Assembly: GCF_039541875.1 (NCBI RefSeq)
Contig: NZ_BAABHB010000008.1
Span: 62,001 to 126,000 of the forward strand
DNA from: Nibrella viscosa
GTDB lineage: Bacteria > Bacteroidota > Bacteroidia > Cytophagales > Spirosomataceae
DNA length: 64,000 nt
Direction of reading: 5' to 3'
Shown here: positions 1-9,513 of the stretch, piece by piece
Layout: each line of letters starts with the position of its first letter
How positions within the stretch are numbered: position 1 is the stretch's first letter
Notes under the pieces: model-generated
What the model was told of the DNA's origin: nothing
Databases searched by the model: none
What the model saw: the letters and a program-made list of their open reading frames with translations, nothing else
Position numbers and translations under genes: made by a program

Positions 1-46
1 CCGTGGTATGTTTGTTTCGTTCTCAAACGGCTAAAACCAACCTGTT

Positions 47-766
47 ATGGATCTCCTGGTAAAAAGTATGCTGATTGCCCACGTGGCGGCTGGGTTTACC
101 GCTCTGGTAGTGGGTATTGTTCCGATGATCGCCAAAAAAGGAAGCCGGCTGCACAACCGCACCGGTCTGGTATTTTACTGGTGCATGGCCATCGTCTGCA
201 TTACGGCGGTGTATCTGGTGTTCTTTAAACCCAGCTCCCTGTTCCTGCTGTTCATCGCCATTTTAAGCTTCTACTTCTGTTTCTCCGGACGCCGGATGCT
301 GCGGCTGAAAAGCCCCAACGGGCAGCCCACCCGCACAGACCGGCTGGCGGCCTGGCTGGCGGTCGGCGCAGCCATGACTATGATTGGGCTGGGGGGCTAT
401 AATCTGTACGGGCTATATACCGGTACCTTCTCGGTTTTTGGAACACTGTACATCTTCTTTGGCTTTTTGTTGCTGGGTAATGCCCGCTACGATGTGGTCC
501 GGTTCCGCAATCCGGCAAAAGCAAAATACGGCCGTATGGAGTGGTTTTTTGGTCATATCACCCGAATGGTTGGGTCATATATCGCAACCCTCACCGCCTT
601 TGCTACGGTAAACACCCGGTATATTCCGCACCAAAGTATCTGGGTTGACCTGGCTGCCTGGACTCTGCCGGGGATCATCGGCGGTATGCTGATTGCCCGG
701 TGGATTATCTACTACAAGGCGAAGTTTGCCGAAAAGTCGGTGATTACTTCGCCAGTAGTTTCTTAA
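47..766 (+). CDS. DUF2306-like polytopic membrane protein
   Basis: Encodes 239 residues dominated by about seven hydrophobic segments (roughly residues 7-28, 41-60, 63-83, 100-122, 128-147, 170-190 and 200-222). The first helix carries HVAAGF, followed by a KKGSRLHNRTG loop; this His/Gly-rich pattern is typical of DUF2306-type predicted inner-membrane proteins, whose function is unknown. Only 46 bases precede the start, so its promoter and upstream neighbour lie outside the window. Its last 23 bases overlap the end of the convergent SGNH hydrolase gene, so the two mRNAs are complementary at their 3' ends. Family assignment is by eye and moderate; the coding call is strong. Confidence 0.8.
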   Translation: MDLLVKSMLIAHVAAGFTALVVGIVPMIAKKGSRLHNRTGLVFYWCMAIVCITAVYLVFFKPSSLFLLFIAILSFYFCFSGRRMLRLKSPNGQPTRTDRLAAWLAVGAAMTMIGLGGYNLYGLYTGTFSVFGTLYIFFGFLLLGNARYDVVRFRNPAKAKYGRMEWFFGHITRMVGSYIATLTAFATVNTRYIPHQSIWVDLAAWTLPGIIGGMLIARWIIYYKAKFAEKSVITSPVVS

Positions 767-1421
767 CTACCGGCAATGCCTCTTCGGCCCAGAGCCGGTA
801 CTGCCGACCGGAGAAGTGGAGCCCGTCGGCCGCAAATTGGGAAGCGTCGCCGGCGGCTTTGCGGGATGTGGGCGTAATATCTATATAGGCGGTGTTCAGG
901 GTTGCGGCTTCTTCCCGAGCTACGGCATTGAAGGCGTTTATCTCGGCGGCAATCTTCTGGCGGTCGCGGCCCTGGGCAAACGGTGATACACCCCAGTCGG
1001 GAATGGAGAGAATGAATACACGATCGGCATTCCCGCCGGCAAAGCGAATAGCCGTCTGGAGCAGCTCCCGAAATTCGGTGCGGTATTTTTCCGGAGTTTG
1101 GCCGCGATACTGGTTATTGACACCGATGAGGAGAGATACCAAACTGTAGGTTTTCTGGTTATTACTGGCTCTGATGGCAGCCTGTAGTTCATCCGTTGTC
1201 CAGCCGGTGCGGGCGATAATGTCCGGATTGGCAATATCGACCCCCTCTTTCCGAAGCAGTTCGGCTAATTGAATGCTCCACCGGTCTGTTTCGGGTACGC
1301 TTTCGCCGATGGTGTAGGAGTCGCCGAGGGAAAGGAAGGTTTTGGCGTGAAGAGTCATAGGGGAAGTGTCTTGCTTGGAGGGAGTGCAAGATAAGATGAG
1401 TAAGAAAATTAAGTTTATCAT
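744..1421 (-). CDS. SGNH/GDSL-family hydrolase lipoprotein
   Basis: Predicted 225-residue esterase or acylhydrolase of the SGNH fold. Visible blocks are GDSYT with nucleophile Ser35, the GVNN block that supplies the oxyanion Asn, and DGLH near the C-terminus (Asp199, His202) completing the triad. The N-terminus MINLIFLLILSC is a signal peptide with a lipobox and Cys12 as likely lipidation site, so the enzyme is probably membrane-anchored in the periplasm or outer membrane. I chose ATG at 1421. A TTG at 1433 would add only four residues before the signal peptide. The start overlaps, as ATGA, the stop of a GxxExxY remnant upstream. Substrate unknown. Confidence 0.85.
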   Translation of the reverse strand: MINLIFLLILSCTPSKQDTSPMTLHAKTFLSLGDSYTIGESVPETDRWSIQLAELLRKEGVDIANPDIIARTGWTTDELQAAIRASNNQKTYSLVSLLIGVNNQYRGQTPEKYRTEFRELLQTAIRFAGGNADRVFILSIPDWGVSPFAQGRDRQKIAAEINAFNAVAREEAATLNTAYIDITPTSRKAAGDASQFAADGLHFSGRQYRLWAEEALPVVKKLLAK

Positions 1422-1571
1422 GCAGCGACGCAAAGCGATTTCCCACCGGGACGATAAGAGATTTTCAAGTTGTTGACGATGTGCCGGATGCTATCTTTAA
1501 TCAATGCGTTGAAGTTTGCCAGCATGCCTAAGCGCATATCGCTTAAACAGAGATAGGTTAGCAACTGTTTG
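1418..1571 (-). pseudogene. C-terminal remnant of a GxxExxY-family protein
   Basis: Read on the minus strand, the space between the ABC ATPase stop and the SGNH start is open for about 50 codons. It gives KQLLTYLCLSDMRLGMLANF, then a segment with NALIKDSIRHIVNNL, ending at TGA (1418-1420). This closely resembles the conserved C-terminus of GxxExxY proteins (QLLTYL..LGLLINFN...LKDGI.RIVN). The N-terminal two thirds, including the GxxExxY signature, are missing and no start codon is present, so I call it a decayed fragment. GxxExxY proteins are small, common in Bacteroidota and of unknown function. Confidence 0.65.
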
Positions 1572-2294
1572 TTAAGACTCCACACCCACCGGCAACTTCG
1601 CTTTCCGAATATTCGTATTCCGAATATCGGTTTCGATCAACCCGTCCCGGAGCCGGACCACGCGGTGAGCATATTGAGCAATGTCTTCTTCGTGCGTTAC
1701 CATGATTACCGTGTTGCCTTTGCTGTGAATCTGGTCGAAGAGGTCCATGATTTCGTAAGAGGTCTTGGAGTCGAGGTTACCCGTCGGCTCATCGGCCAGC
1801 AGAATACTGGGGTCGTTCACCAGCGCCCGCGCCACCGCTACCCGCTGCCGCTGACCACCCGATAGCTCATTGGGTTTATGGCCGGCCCGGTTCTCCAGCC
1901 CCACGTTTTTCAGCGCCAGCATGGCTTTCTCAGTGCGGTCGGCTTTGTTGTAGCCGGCGTAGATAAGGGGCAGCGCTACGTTCTCCAGCGATGACTGCCG
2001 GGGCAGCAGGTTGAAGGTCTGGAAAACAAAGCCAATCTCTTTGTTGCGCACTTCGGCCAGTTCGTTTTCCGACATATTGCTGACGTCCTGCCCGTTTAGC
2101 ACGTAGCGGCCGGCAGTTGGCGTGTCCAGGCAGCCGATAATGTTCATCAGCGTCGATTTTCCCGAACCTGACGGCCCCATAAAGGCAACATATTCGCCTT
2201 TCCGGACGGCAATCGTAATCGACTTCAAGGCGTCAATAACCTCGCTGCCCATGACGTATCGTTTTGAGATGTCGGTGGTTTCAATGATGTTCAT
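1572..2294 (-). CDS. ABC transporter ATPase, MacB/LolD type
   Basis: Encodes 240 residues. Complete nucleotide-binding domain: Walker A GPSGSGKST (40-48), Q-loop in FVFQTFNLLP, signature LSGGQ (144-148), Walker B ILLADEP followed by TGNLD, and H-loop His201. The pattern, including TGNLD and MVTHEEDIA, matches the MacB/LolD/FtsE group that powers lipoprotein release or periplasmic efflux. I chose the internal ATG at 2294, where MNIIETTDIS begins the usual first strand; an ATG 36 bases upstream adds an unrelated leader. It lies 72 bases downstream of the membrane-TPR gene on the same strand. No MacB-type permease is encoded within the window, so this ATPase looks orphaned here. Confidence 0.9.
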   Translation of the reverse strand: MNIIETTDISKRYVMGSEVIDALKSITIAVRKGEYVAFMGPSGSGKSTLMNIIGCLDTPTAGRYVLNGQDVSNMSENELAEVRNKEIGFVFQTFNLLPRQSSLENVALPLIYAGYNKADRTEKAMLALKNVGLENRAGHKPNELSGGQRQRVAVARALVNDPSILLADEPTGNLDSKTSYEIMDLFDQIHSKGNTVIMVTHEEDIAQYAHRVVRLRDGLIETDIRNTNIRKAKLPVGVES

Positions 2295-2366
2295 GTTTAG
2301 GTTACGGGAGTTTGTTGATGGTTGATGCAATGCGCCGGAAACAGAAACTCCCGGATCAAAACTAAC

Positions 2367-5300
2367 TTATTGCAGAAACTTTTGCCGCTCTTTTTCGAGC
2401 AACGTCAGTTTATCCTGATAAGCAGCCAGAAACGTTCGATAATCGGTTGGCGAGGTGGCTCCCTGCAACCGCATCAGGGCATCCTCGGCATAGTCGGGTA
2501 AGCTCAGGTCCAGACAAAGCATGATATACGTTTTCAGCAGGGTCGGATTATCCTCATTGTATGGTAATGCGTTCAGCACCAGTTGGTAGCCCTGCCTGCT
2601 TTGTTTTTGCTGCTGCATCAGCCGGGCGGTGGCCGCTACGATGGAGGCATCCAGTGGGGCCAGTCTCAGCGCCTGTTCGTAGGCTTGCCGGGCCTGAGCG
2701 GTTTGTCGGTTGCGCTCGTAGGCCTGCGCTTTCAGAAAGGTTTGCTCCGATAGATGCTGCGGCACCACCGGACGATTTGCCAGCGCCAGCGCCGTATTAA
2801 CATCACCCTTTGCCACGGCCAGCCGCATGGCGGTTAAGGTCCGGAGCGAAGCGGCAAAGGGCCGCAACTGGTTTTCGGCGGGTAGCTGGGTCAGCAATTG
2901 CGCTGCGGCTGGTCGCTGGTCGCGTTGCAGGTAATCGTCAATAACGGCTGTGCCGGCTACCGTCCGTAGATTAGGGTCATTTATAGTGGCCAATATTGTT
3001 TCCCGGTCGGTGGCATCAGGTCGGTAAGAGACATAAAAGGCTTTTTCTAAATCAGTTTCCGGCCGCTTAATGTCGTATAATGCCTGCTTCAGCGAAGCAA
3101 CACCAGCGTCGTTGGCGGAGGCCATTTCCCACAAGGAACGGGCGGCTACCAGATCGCCCGCTTTGGTGAGCGCAATGGCCCGGTAGTAGGCCGACAGGGT
3201 ATCCGGATTGAACTCAAAATTTTCGGCAGCTCGTCGGTATAGCCCCTGCTCCATCATCCACAAACCCGACAGCGTCCGGTAGAAGGCTCCGTTGCGTGCG
3301 TCGCCCTGGGCTAACTGACCCATCAGATCCAGCGCTACCGGATGATGGTGGTTGCGGTATTCGGCTACGGCGCGGGCCAGCAGCAGATCATCCGTAAAGT
3401 CCTGGTTAACGGGCTCCTGCGAGAGCCGTTGCAACGTGTTAGTTAGCATGGTGTCTGGGCGGCCAGCTTTCAACGTGTAATTGTAGATGCTGGCAAAGCG
3501 GCCAACGCTCAGCCCTTCTTTTTTCTTGTCGCCGTTGAGCCAGGCCGGGCGCTCAGGCTGGGTGGTATCCGTACCGGCGATCAGGCGGAGGGCTAAGGCA
3601 TTGGCCTGGTACGATTCGTAGGAATTGTCTTTTACCGTGCTCAGCAGCGAATCGGCCGACAGCACCCGGGGGTTCCGTGCCCATAAGGCCAGCAGGTTCG
3701 TTTCCGGCACCTCCGAGCGGGCCGTGTTGCCGGTGGCCGACTGCAAAAAGTAATAGGCCGAATCGGCTACGCTGGTCCGGGCGTACAGGTAGCCCAGGTT
3801 GTTCTGCAACTCTCCGCTTCGGGGAAACGTTTTAATACCCCGTTGTAAATGCTTTACGGCTTCAAAGAAGAGATTGTTCTGAAAATAAACATTGCTCAGA
3901 CCAGCATACGCTTCCGGACTAGGCTGCTTGAGCAGCGCCTGCTGGAAGTAATAAGCCGCCGTGGTCTTTTCGTCCTGCGCCAGCGCCAGCGATGCCAGGG
4001 CGTAGTTCGATTTATGGTTCTGAAACTCCTGCTTCAGCGCCATTTGGTAGTAGGTATTTGCGGAGGTGGTCTCCCCGGTAGCGGTGTATAAATCGCCCAG
4101 ACCATTGTAATAACCCGTAATGCCTTGCCGGAGCGGGAAAAAGTTTTCGGTCGACAGTAATACGGCAATAGCGATAACCCCCGCCAGCCGGACCAGGCTC
4201 AACTCGATCCTGGGCGGCTTGTACATAATCCGGTACACGGGCAGCCCCTGACGGTACAGCGGCAGAAAGTTAAGCAGGATATACCCGAAGAACAGCACCC
4301 CCATAACCAGATGCGAGTACACAATGGCATCTTCAAACATCTCCACCAGCGGGTCATTGGCTGTGGCGAAGGCATAACTCATGGTGAGCGTGGTTAGCAA
4401 CGCTAATCCCAAATACAGGTAAGCGCCGGCATCCTGAAACGGCAATTGCTCCTGCTGCTCGTTCAGCCGCCGGAATCCCCAGATGCCCAGCACCACCGAA
4501 ATCAGGTACAGCACAAACGGACTGATGGCCAGCAACTCCCAATCGATGGCCTTCGTGTTTTTCAGCCAGACCAGCAGCAGATTCACCAAGTATAGCAGGC
4601 TGATGAATATAAAATTGCCGATGCCCAATGGTCGCCCGGCTACTCCCTGCGCATTTGTCCGCCCTGCCGAGGTGAGCCAGACCATGCCGGCTACAATTTC
4701 CAAGGAGATAACGAATATAAAGCCGACACTCAGCACAAGCAGCACCGGCATACCGTAGCTCACGACCGTTAGGGTTGGCAGCGGCACTTCCGCCAGAAAG
4801 CCGATGCCAAACACCACCAACATGATCAGCACCAGGAAAATGGTAAGCCGGCGGGGGAAACTGATATCCGGCCGGAAGGCATGGAAGTAGTAGCTGGTCA
4901 GCCCAAAGATGAACGCCAGGCCGATAAAGAGCGAGCGGCCGTTGAAGCTGGGCATTCCCATCATCTCCCACCGAAACATTGACAGGGCACCAATAAAGAA
5001 TGTCATGGCAACCAGGTAATAAATGCGGCTGAGTTGCGAAATTGAACTCATAATCAAGGCAAAGGCGGCACCCATACCCAGCATCAGCACGGTAGCCATC
5101 CAGGGGTGTACCTGCATGGCAGATGCCACGAACTGTTCGGAAACGGCGTAGGCCTTGCCCTCGGCTGCGTAATCGAGCATACCGTCGGTGAAGGCATGCA
5201 GCGGAGCGGGTAATTCAATCAGTTCGCTGAGGATATCCCAGTGAACCACATTAGCCAGCCCCCGCCACCAGGCGACCAGAAAAACCAGTAAACTCAGCAA

Positions 5301-5375
5301 AAAAAGCCCGGCACTCAGCAGGTATATTATCCGGTACGACCGGTTCCAGCTATTCCAGAAAAAAAGCGATGTCAT
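2367..5375 (-). CDS. Polytopic membrane protein with C-terminal TPR domain
   Basis: Encodes 1002 residues in two halves. Residues about 15-410 hold around eleven hydrophobic helices, starting with IIYLLSAGLFLLSLLVFLVA. From about residue 425 to the end the chain is soluble and helical with degenerate TPR repeats (for example GDLYTATGETTSANTYYQMA and LGYLYARTSVADSAYYFLQS). The TPR half would be a scaffold facing one side of the inner membrane; its partner is unknown. It is probably cotranscribed with the ABC ATPase downstream. It is not a MacB permease, since no large periplasmic loop flanked by four helices is seen. A confident gene without a recognised function. Confidence 0.85.
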   Translation of the reverse strand: MTSLFFWNSWNRSYRIIYLLSAGLFLLSLLVFLVAWWRGLANVVHWDILSELIELPAPLHAFTDGMLDYAAEGKAYAVSEQFVASAMQVHPWMATVLMLGMGAAFALIMSSISQLSRIYYLVAMTFFIGALSMFRWEMMGMPSFNGRSLFIGLAFIFGLTSYYFHAFRPDISFPRRLTIFLVLIMLVVFGIGFLAEVPLPTLTVVSYGMPVLLVLSVGFIFVISLEIVAGMVWLTSAGRTNAQGVAGRPLGIGNFIFISLLYLVNLLLVWLKNTKAIDWELLAISPFVLYLISVVLGIWGFRRLNEQQEQLPFQDAGAYLYLGLALLTTLTMSYAFATANDPLVEMFEDAIVYSHLVMGVLFFGYILLNFLPLYRQGLPVYRIMYKPPRIELSLVRLAGVIAIAVLLSTENFFPLRQGITGYYNGLGDLYTATGETTSANTYYQMALKQEFQNHKSNYALASLALAQDEKTTAAYYFQQALLKQPSPEAYAGLSNVYFQNNLFFEAVKHLQRGIKTFPRSGELQNNLGYLYARTSVADSAYYFLQSATGNTARSEVPETNLLALWARNPRVLSADSLLSTVKDNSYESYQANALALRLIAGTDTTQPERPAWLNGDKKKEGLSVGRFASIYNYTLKAGRPDTMLTNTLQRLSQEPVNQDFTDDLLLARAVAEYRNHHHPVALDLMGQLAQGDARNGAFYRTLSGLWMMEQGLYRRAAENFEFNPDTLSAYYRAIALTKAGDLVAARSLWEMASANDAGVASLKQALYDIKRPETDLEKAFYVSYRPDATDRETILATINDPNLRTVAGTAVIDDYLQRDQRPAAAQLLTQLPAENQLRPFAASLRTLTAMRLAVAKGDVNTALALANRPVVPQHLSEQTFLKAQAYERNRQTAQARQAYEQALRLAPLDASIVAATARLMQQQKQSRQGYQLVLNALPYNEDNPTLLKTYIMLCLDLSLPDYAEDALMRLQGATSPTDYRTFLAAYQDKLTLLEKERQKFLQ

Positions 5376-5548
5376 AAAGTATAGTATACGCCTTGAATAA
5401 CGAACACAGGCTGTATATAGTTAGTGTCTTTCGGCTGCCGGTGAAATTTTCGGGAGGACTTATGATAATTTGAGTTATAGGAATGGACCGTTTCCGAATT
5501 TGTTGCCATCGAAAAACATACCTGAACGCTAAACATTCTACCTTACAC

Positions 5549-7675
5549 ATGACTATTGCTGTTTATCCGGGGAGTCCCTTTCCCTTAGGTGCCACTTGGG
5601 ATGGCAAAGGTGTAAATTTTGCGCTTTATGCCGATAACGCCTATGGCGTAGACCTTTGCCTGTTTCAATCCAAAGAAGATGATGCCGAATCTGTCAAAAT
5701 CCGCATTAGTGAGCGGTCACATCATGTATGGCACGTATATGTACCCGACCTGAAGCCGGGTCAGCTTTACGGCTATCGGGTATACGGCCCGTTTGAGCCG
5801 TGGAATGGCCACCGCTATAATCCAAACAAACTCCTGATCGATCCGTACGCTAAGGCTATTTCGGGTACCATCGACTGGCACGATGCCTTGTTTGGGTACG
5901 AAGTCGGTCACCCGGACGAAGACCTGAGCTTCAGCGGGATCGACAGCGCGCCCTACATTCCGCGGTCGGTCGTGGTCGACTCAGCCTTTGACTGGCAGGG
6001 CGTTAAGCAGCCCAAGATTTCCTACCACAAAACCATTATCTACGAAGCCCACGTAAAAGGCTTTACCAAACTGTGCCCGGATATACCCGAAGAGATTCGG
6101 GGCACCTACGCGGCTCTGGCCCATCCGGTGACCATCGGATATCTGAAGGAGCTGGGTATCACGGCGCTGGAGCTAATGCCCGTGCATCATTTTGTGGCCG
6201 ACCGGCACCTGAAAGAGCAGGGACTTACCAACTACTGGGGCTACAATACCATCGGCTACTTTGCGCCCGACGTGCGGTACTCCAGCAGCGGAACCCTGGG
6301 CGAACAGGTGACAGAGTTTAAAACAATGGTCAGAGAACTGCACAAAGCCGGCATTGAGGTCATTCTGGATGTGGTCTACAACCATACCGGCGAAGGCAGT
6401 CACTTAGGCCCTACGCTGTCGTTCCGGGGTATTGATAATGCATCGTATTACCGCCTGGCGGGCGATGGCCGGTATTACATGGATTATACCGGCACCGGCA
6501 ACACCCTCAACGCCATGCAGCCCAATGTGCTCCGGCTCATCATGGACAGCCTGCGCTATTGGATTCTGGAAATGCACGTCGACGGCTTCCGCTTCGACCT
6601 GGCGGCTACACTGGCGCGGGAGCTGCACGCCGTAGACCGGCTGGGTTCCTTTTTTGACATCATCCACCAGGACCCGGTTATCTCGCAGGTTAAACTTATT
6701 GCCGAGCCCTGGGACATCGGCGAAGGCGGCTATCTAGTCGGCAAGTTTCCGCCGGGCTGGGCCGAGTGGAACGGAAAATACCGCGATTGTATCCGGGACT
6801 ACTGGCGGGGAGCCGATAGTATGCTGGCCGAATTTGCCGAGCGGTTTACCGGTAGCTCCGACCTGTACCGCGACGACTACCGCCGGCCGACTGCCAGCGT
6901 CAATTTCGTGACGGCCCACGACGGCTTTACGCTGAACGACCTGGTGTCGTACAACGAAAAGTACAACCTGGCCAATGGCGAAAACAATATGGATGGCGAC
7001 AGCCATAACCGCTCCTGGAACTGTGGCGTAGAGGGGCCAACCCGGAACCGGGCCGTTAACCAACTCCGGGACCGGCAGAAGCGCAATTTTCTGACTACGT
7101 TGTTTCTGTCTCAGGGCGTACCCATGCTGGTGGCCGGCGACGAATTCGGGCAGACGCAGCACGGCAACAACAACGCTTACTGCCAGGATAACGAAATTTC
7201 CTGGCTCAACTGGGAAAAGGCCGATAAAGCCCTGCTGGAGTTTACCCGCAAGCTGATCCGGCTGCGGGTCAAGCACCCCACGTTCCGGCGCCGGCGGTGG
7301 TTCAAGGGGCAGCCCATTAAGGGTATTGGTCTGGAAGATATTGCCTGGTTTCGGCCGGACGGTACCGAAATGAGCGAAGAAAACTGGAACCACGACTACG
7401 CCAAATCGTTGGGCATCTTTCTAAACGGCCGGGGAATTCGCTCCGTCGGGCCGAAAGGCGAAAAAATTCTGGACGATAGTTTTTACATCATTTTCAACGC
7501 GCATCATGAGATGCTTACATTCCGGTTACCACCCGAACGGTGGGGGAATCAGTGGATTGAAGTGCTGGATACCAGTGAAAACAAAGTAGCCGACGAAAGT
7601 ACATCTTACGAAGCCGGCGACACTATTAAGGTAGAGGGTCGCTCGGTTGTCTTGCTTAAACAACCTTTAGTATGA
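5549..7675 (+). CDS. glgX: Glycogen debranching enzyme GlgX
   Basis: Encodes 708 residues of the GH13 isoamylase/GlgX type, hydrolysing alpha-1,6 branches in glycogen or limit dextrin in the cytoplasm. The N-terminal CBM48-like domain begins GSPFPLGATWDGKGVNFALY. The catalytic residues are visible: nucleophile Asp350 in GFRFDLA, acid/base Glu386 in IAEPWD and transition-state Asp458 in TAHDGF. I chose ATG 5549 (MTIAVYPGSPFPLG); an ATG at 5483 would add 22 residues that do not fit the family. It overlaps treZ by four bases (ATGA), so it is translationally coupled and supplies linear maltodextrins to the trehalose enzymes downstream. Confidence 0.95.
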   Translation: MTIAVYPGSPFPLGATWDGKGVNFALYADNAYGVDLCLFQSKEDDAESVKIRISERSHHVWHVYVPDLKPGQLYGYRVYGPFEPWNGHRYNPNKLLIDPYAKAISGTIDWHDALFGYEVGHPDEDLSFSGIDSAPYIPRSVVVDSAFDWQGVKQPKISYHKTIIYEAHVKGFTKLCPDIPEEIRGTYAALAHPVTIGYLKELGITALELMPVHHFVADRHLKEQGLTNYWGYNTIGYFAPDVRYSSSGTLGEQVTEFKTMVRELHKAGIEVILDVVYNHTGEGSHLGPTLSFRGIDNASYYRLAGDGRYYMDYTGTGNTLNAMQPNVLRLIMDSLRYWILEMHVDGFRFDLAATLARELHAVDRLGSFFDIIHQDPVISQVKLIAEPWDIGEGGYLVGKFPPGWAEWNGKYRDCIRDYWRGADSMLAEFAERFTGSSDLYRDDYRRPTASVNFVTAHDGFTLNDLVSYNEKYNLANGENNMDGDSHNRSWNCGVEGPTRNRAVNQLRDRQKRNFLTTLFLSQGVPMLVAGDEFGQTQHGNNNAYCQDNEISWLNWEKADKALLEFTRKLIRLRVKHPTFRRRRWFKGQPIKGIGLEDIAWFRPDGTEMSEENWNHDYAKSLGIFLNGRGIRSVGPKGEKILDDSFYIIFNAHHEMLTFRLPPERWGNQWIEVLDTSENKVADESTSYEAGDTIKVEGRSVVLLKQPLV

Positions 7676-9513
7676 ATTCAGTAAGTACCGCGCAACGTTC
7701 CCTGGGGGCTACCTTCCACAATAGTAAAGCGGAGGTAGTTGTTTGGTCTCCCCTATCTGTGACCGTAGAAATCTGTTTGGTGAAAAACGCCAAATGCCTG
7801 CCGCTTACCGAAAACGAATACGGCTACTGGTCGCTGACAACCGACGAACTTCAGCCTGGTGACCTGTACAGGTTTCTGCTGAACGGCGAAACCGAGCGCC
7901 CTGACCCGGCCTCGCTTTCCCAGCCGGAGGGCGTACACGGGGCCTCACAGGCGCTGGACCTGTCGAATTTTAAGTGGACAGATCACCAATGGAAAAACCT
8001 GCCGCTGGAGGAGTATGTGATGTATGAACTGCATACCGGCACCTTTACGCCGGAGGGTACCTTTGCCGCTATTGAAGCCAAACTGGACTACCTGAAGCAA
8101 TTGGGGGTCAACGCCATTGAGATTATGCCGGTGGCGCAGTTTCCCGGCTCCCGCAACTGGGGCTACGACGGCGTTTACCCGTTTGCCGTTCAAAACTCCT
8201 ACGGGGGTGCCCGTGGCCTGCAGCAGCTGGTGAACGCCTGTCATCAGAAAGGCATTGCCGTGGTGCTCGACGTGGTGTACAATCACATGGGGCCGGAAGG
8301 CAATTATTTCAGCAATTATGGGCCGTACTTCACCGATAAATACAACACACCCTGGGGCCAGGCTATCAATTTTGACGATGCCTGGTGCGACGGCGTCCGG
8401 CGGTACTTCATTGAAAACGCGCTGATGTGGTTCCGGGATTTCCACATTGATGCCCTGCGGATGGATGCCGTTCACGCCATCAAGGATTTTAGCCCTACTC
8501 ATATCCTGCGCGAAATCAAACAGCATGTCGACCAATTGATGATCGAAACGAGCCGGCCGCATTACCTCATTGTGGAACTGGACCTGAACGATACCCGGTT
8601 TATCAATCCGCTCGACCAGCAGGGCTACGGCATGGATGCGCAGTGGATCGATGAGTTTCACCACGCTCTGCGGGTAACGGCAACGGGTGAGCAAAGCGGG
8701 TACTACTCCGATTTTACCGGCATCGCCCACCTGGCCAAAACGTACCGGGACGCTTACGTATACGACGGGCAGTATTCACCGCACCGCAACAAACGCTTCG
8801 GCATTAAGGCGGAGGCTAATCCGGGGAAGCAGTTTGTGGTCTTTACCCAGAACCACGATCAGGTGGGCAACCGCATGATGGGCGATCGCCTTGGGCAGTT
8901 GGTCAGTTTTGAGATGCAGAAGCTGGTAGCCGGGGCTATGCTGGTCAGTCCGTACCTGCCCATGCTGTTTATGGGTGAGGAGTATAATGAGCCGAACCCA
9001 TTCCAGTACTTCGTCAGCCATACCGACCCTGAACTGGCCGAGGCTGTGCGAAAAGGGCGCAAGAAAGAGTTCGCTCACTTCCACCTGGAAGGCGAAGCGC
9101 CCGACCCGACAGCCGAAGAAACCTTTCAGCAGTCGAAACTACAATGGGAACGGGTAAATCAGGAACCCCACGCTACGCTGTTCCGCTATTACCAGACGCT
9201 TATCAGCCTGCGCAAACAACATCCGGCGTTGCGGCATTTGAATCGTCAGCATCTGAAGGTAAACGTTGATGAAGCCAACAAGACGCTGGTACTGCACCGC
9301 TGGCATGAAGACCAGCACATGCTGGCCCTGATGAACTTCTCTACAGAACCTCAGCACGTACCGTTTGACGGGTTTAGCGGGCAGTGGCAAAAGCTGCTGA
9401 ATTCGGCTGACACTCAGTGGGGTGGTGCCGTTCTATCACCTGAATTTGTTTCCAGCGCATCATCCATTACCTTACAGCCCGAATCCTTCTCACTCTATAC
9501 CAGCCATGTATAA
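7672..9513 (+). CDS. treZ: Malto-oligosyltrehalose trehalohydrolase TreZ
   Basis: Encodes 613 residues. TreZ hydrolyses the alpha-1,4 bond next to the terminal trehalosyl unit of maltooligosyl-trehalose and releases free trehalose. An N-terminal beta-sandwich (LGATFHNSKAEVVVWSP) is followed by a GH13 barrel. Landmarks are ELHTGTF, FPGSRNWGYDGV, nucleophile Asp265 in ALRMDAVHAI, acid/base Glu302 in IVELDLND and Asp396 in FTQNHDQVGNR. The family more often shows AE..xN(D/E) at the acid/base; here it reads VELDLND, which keeps the Glu. The stop overlaps the treY/malQ start by eight bases, so all three enzymes should come from one mRNA. Confidence 0.95.
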   Translation: MNSVSTAQRSLGATFHNSKAEVVVWSPLSVTVEICLVKNAKCLPLTENEYGYWSLTTDELQPGDLYRFLLNGETERPDPASLSQPEGVHGASQALDLSNFKWTDHQWKNLPLEEYVMYELHTGTFTPEGTFAAIEAKLDYLKQLGVNAIEIMPVAQFPGSRNWGYDGVYPFAVQNSYGGARGLQQLVNACHQKGIAVVLDVVYNHMGPEGNYFSNYGPYFTDKYNTPWGQAINFDDAWCDGVRRYFIENALMWFRDFHIDALRMDAVHAIKDFSPTHILREIKQHVDQLMIETSRPHYLIVELDLNDTRFINPLDQQGYGMDAQWIDEFHHALRVTATGEQSGYYSDFTGIAHLAKTYRDAYVYDGQYSPHRNKRFGIKAEANPGKQFVVFTQNHDQVGNRMMGDRLGQLVSFEMQKLVAGAMLVSPYLPMLFMGEEYNEPNPFQYFVSHTDPELAEAVRKGRKKEFAHFHLEGEAPDPTAEETFQQSKLQWERVNQEPHATLFRYYQTLISLRKQHPALRHLNRQHLKVNVDEANKTLVLHRWHEDQHMLALMNFSTEPQHVPFDGFSGQWQKLLNSADTQWGGAVLSPEFVSSASSITLQPESFSLYTSHV

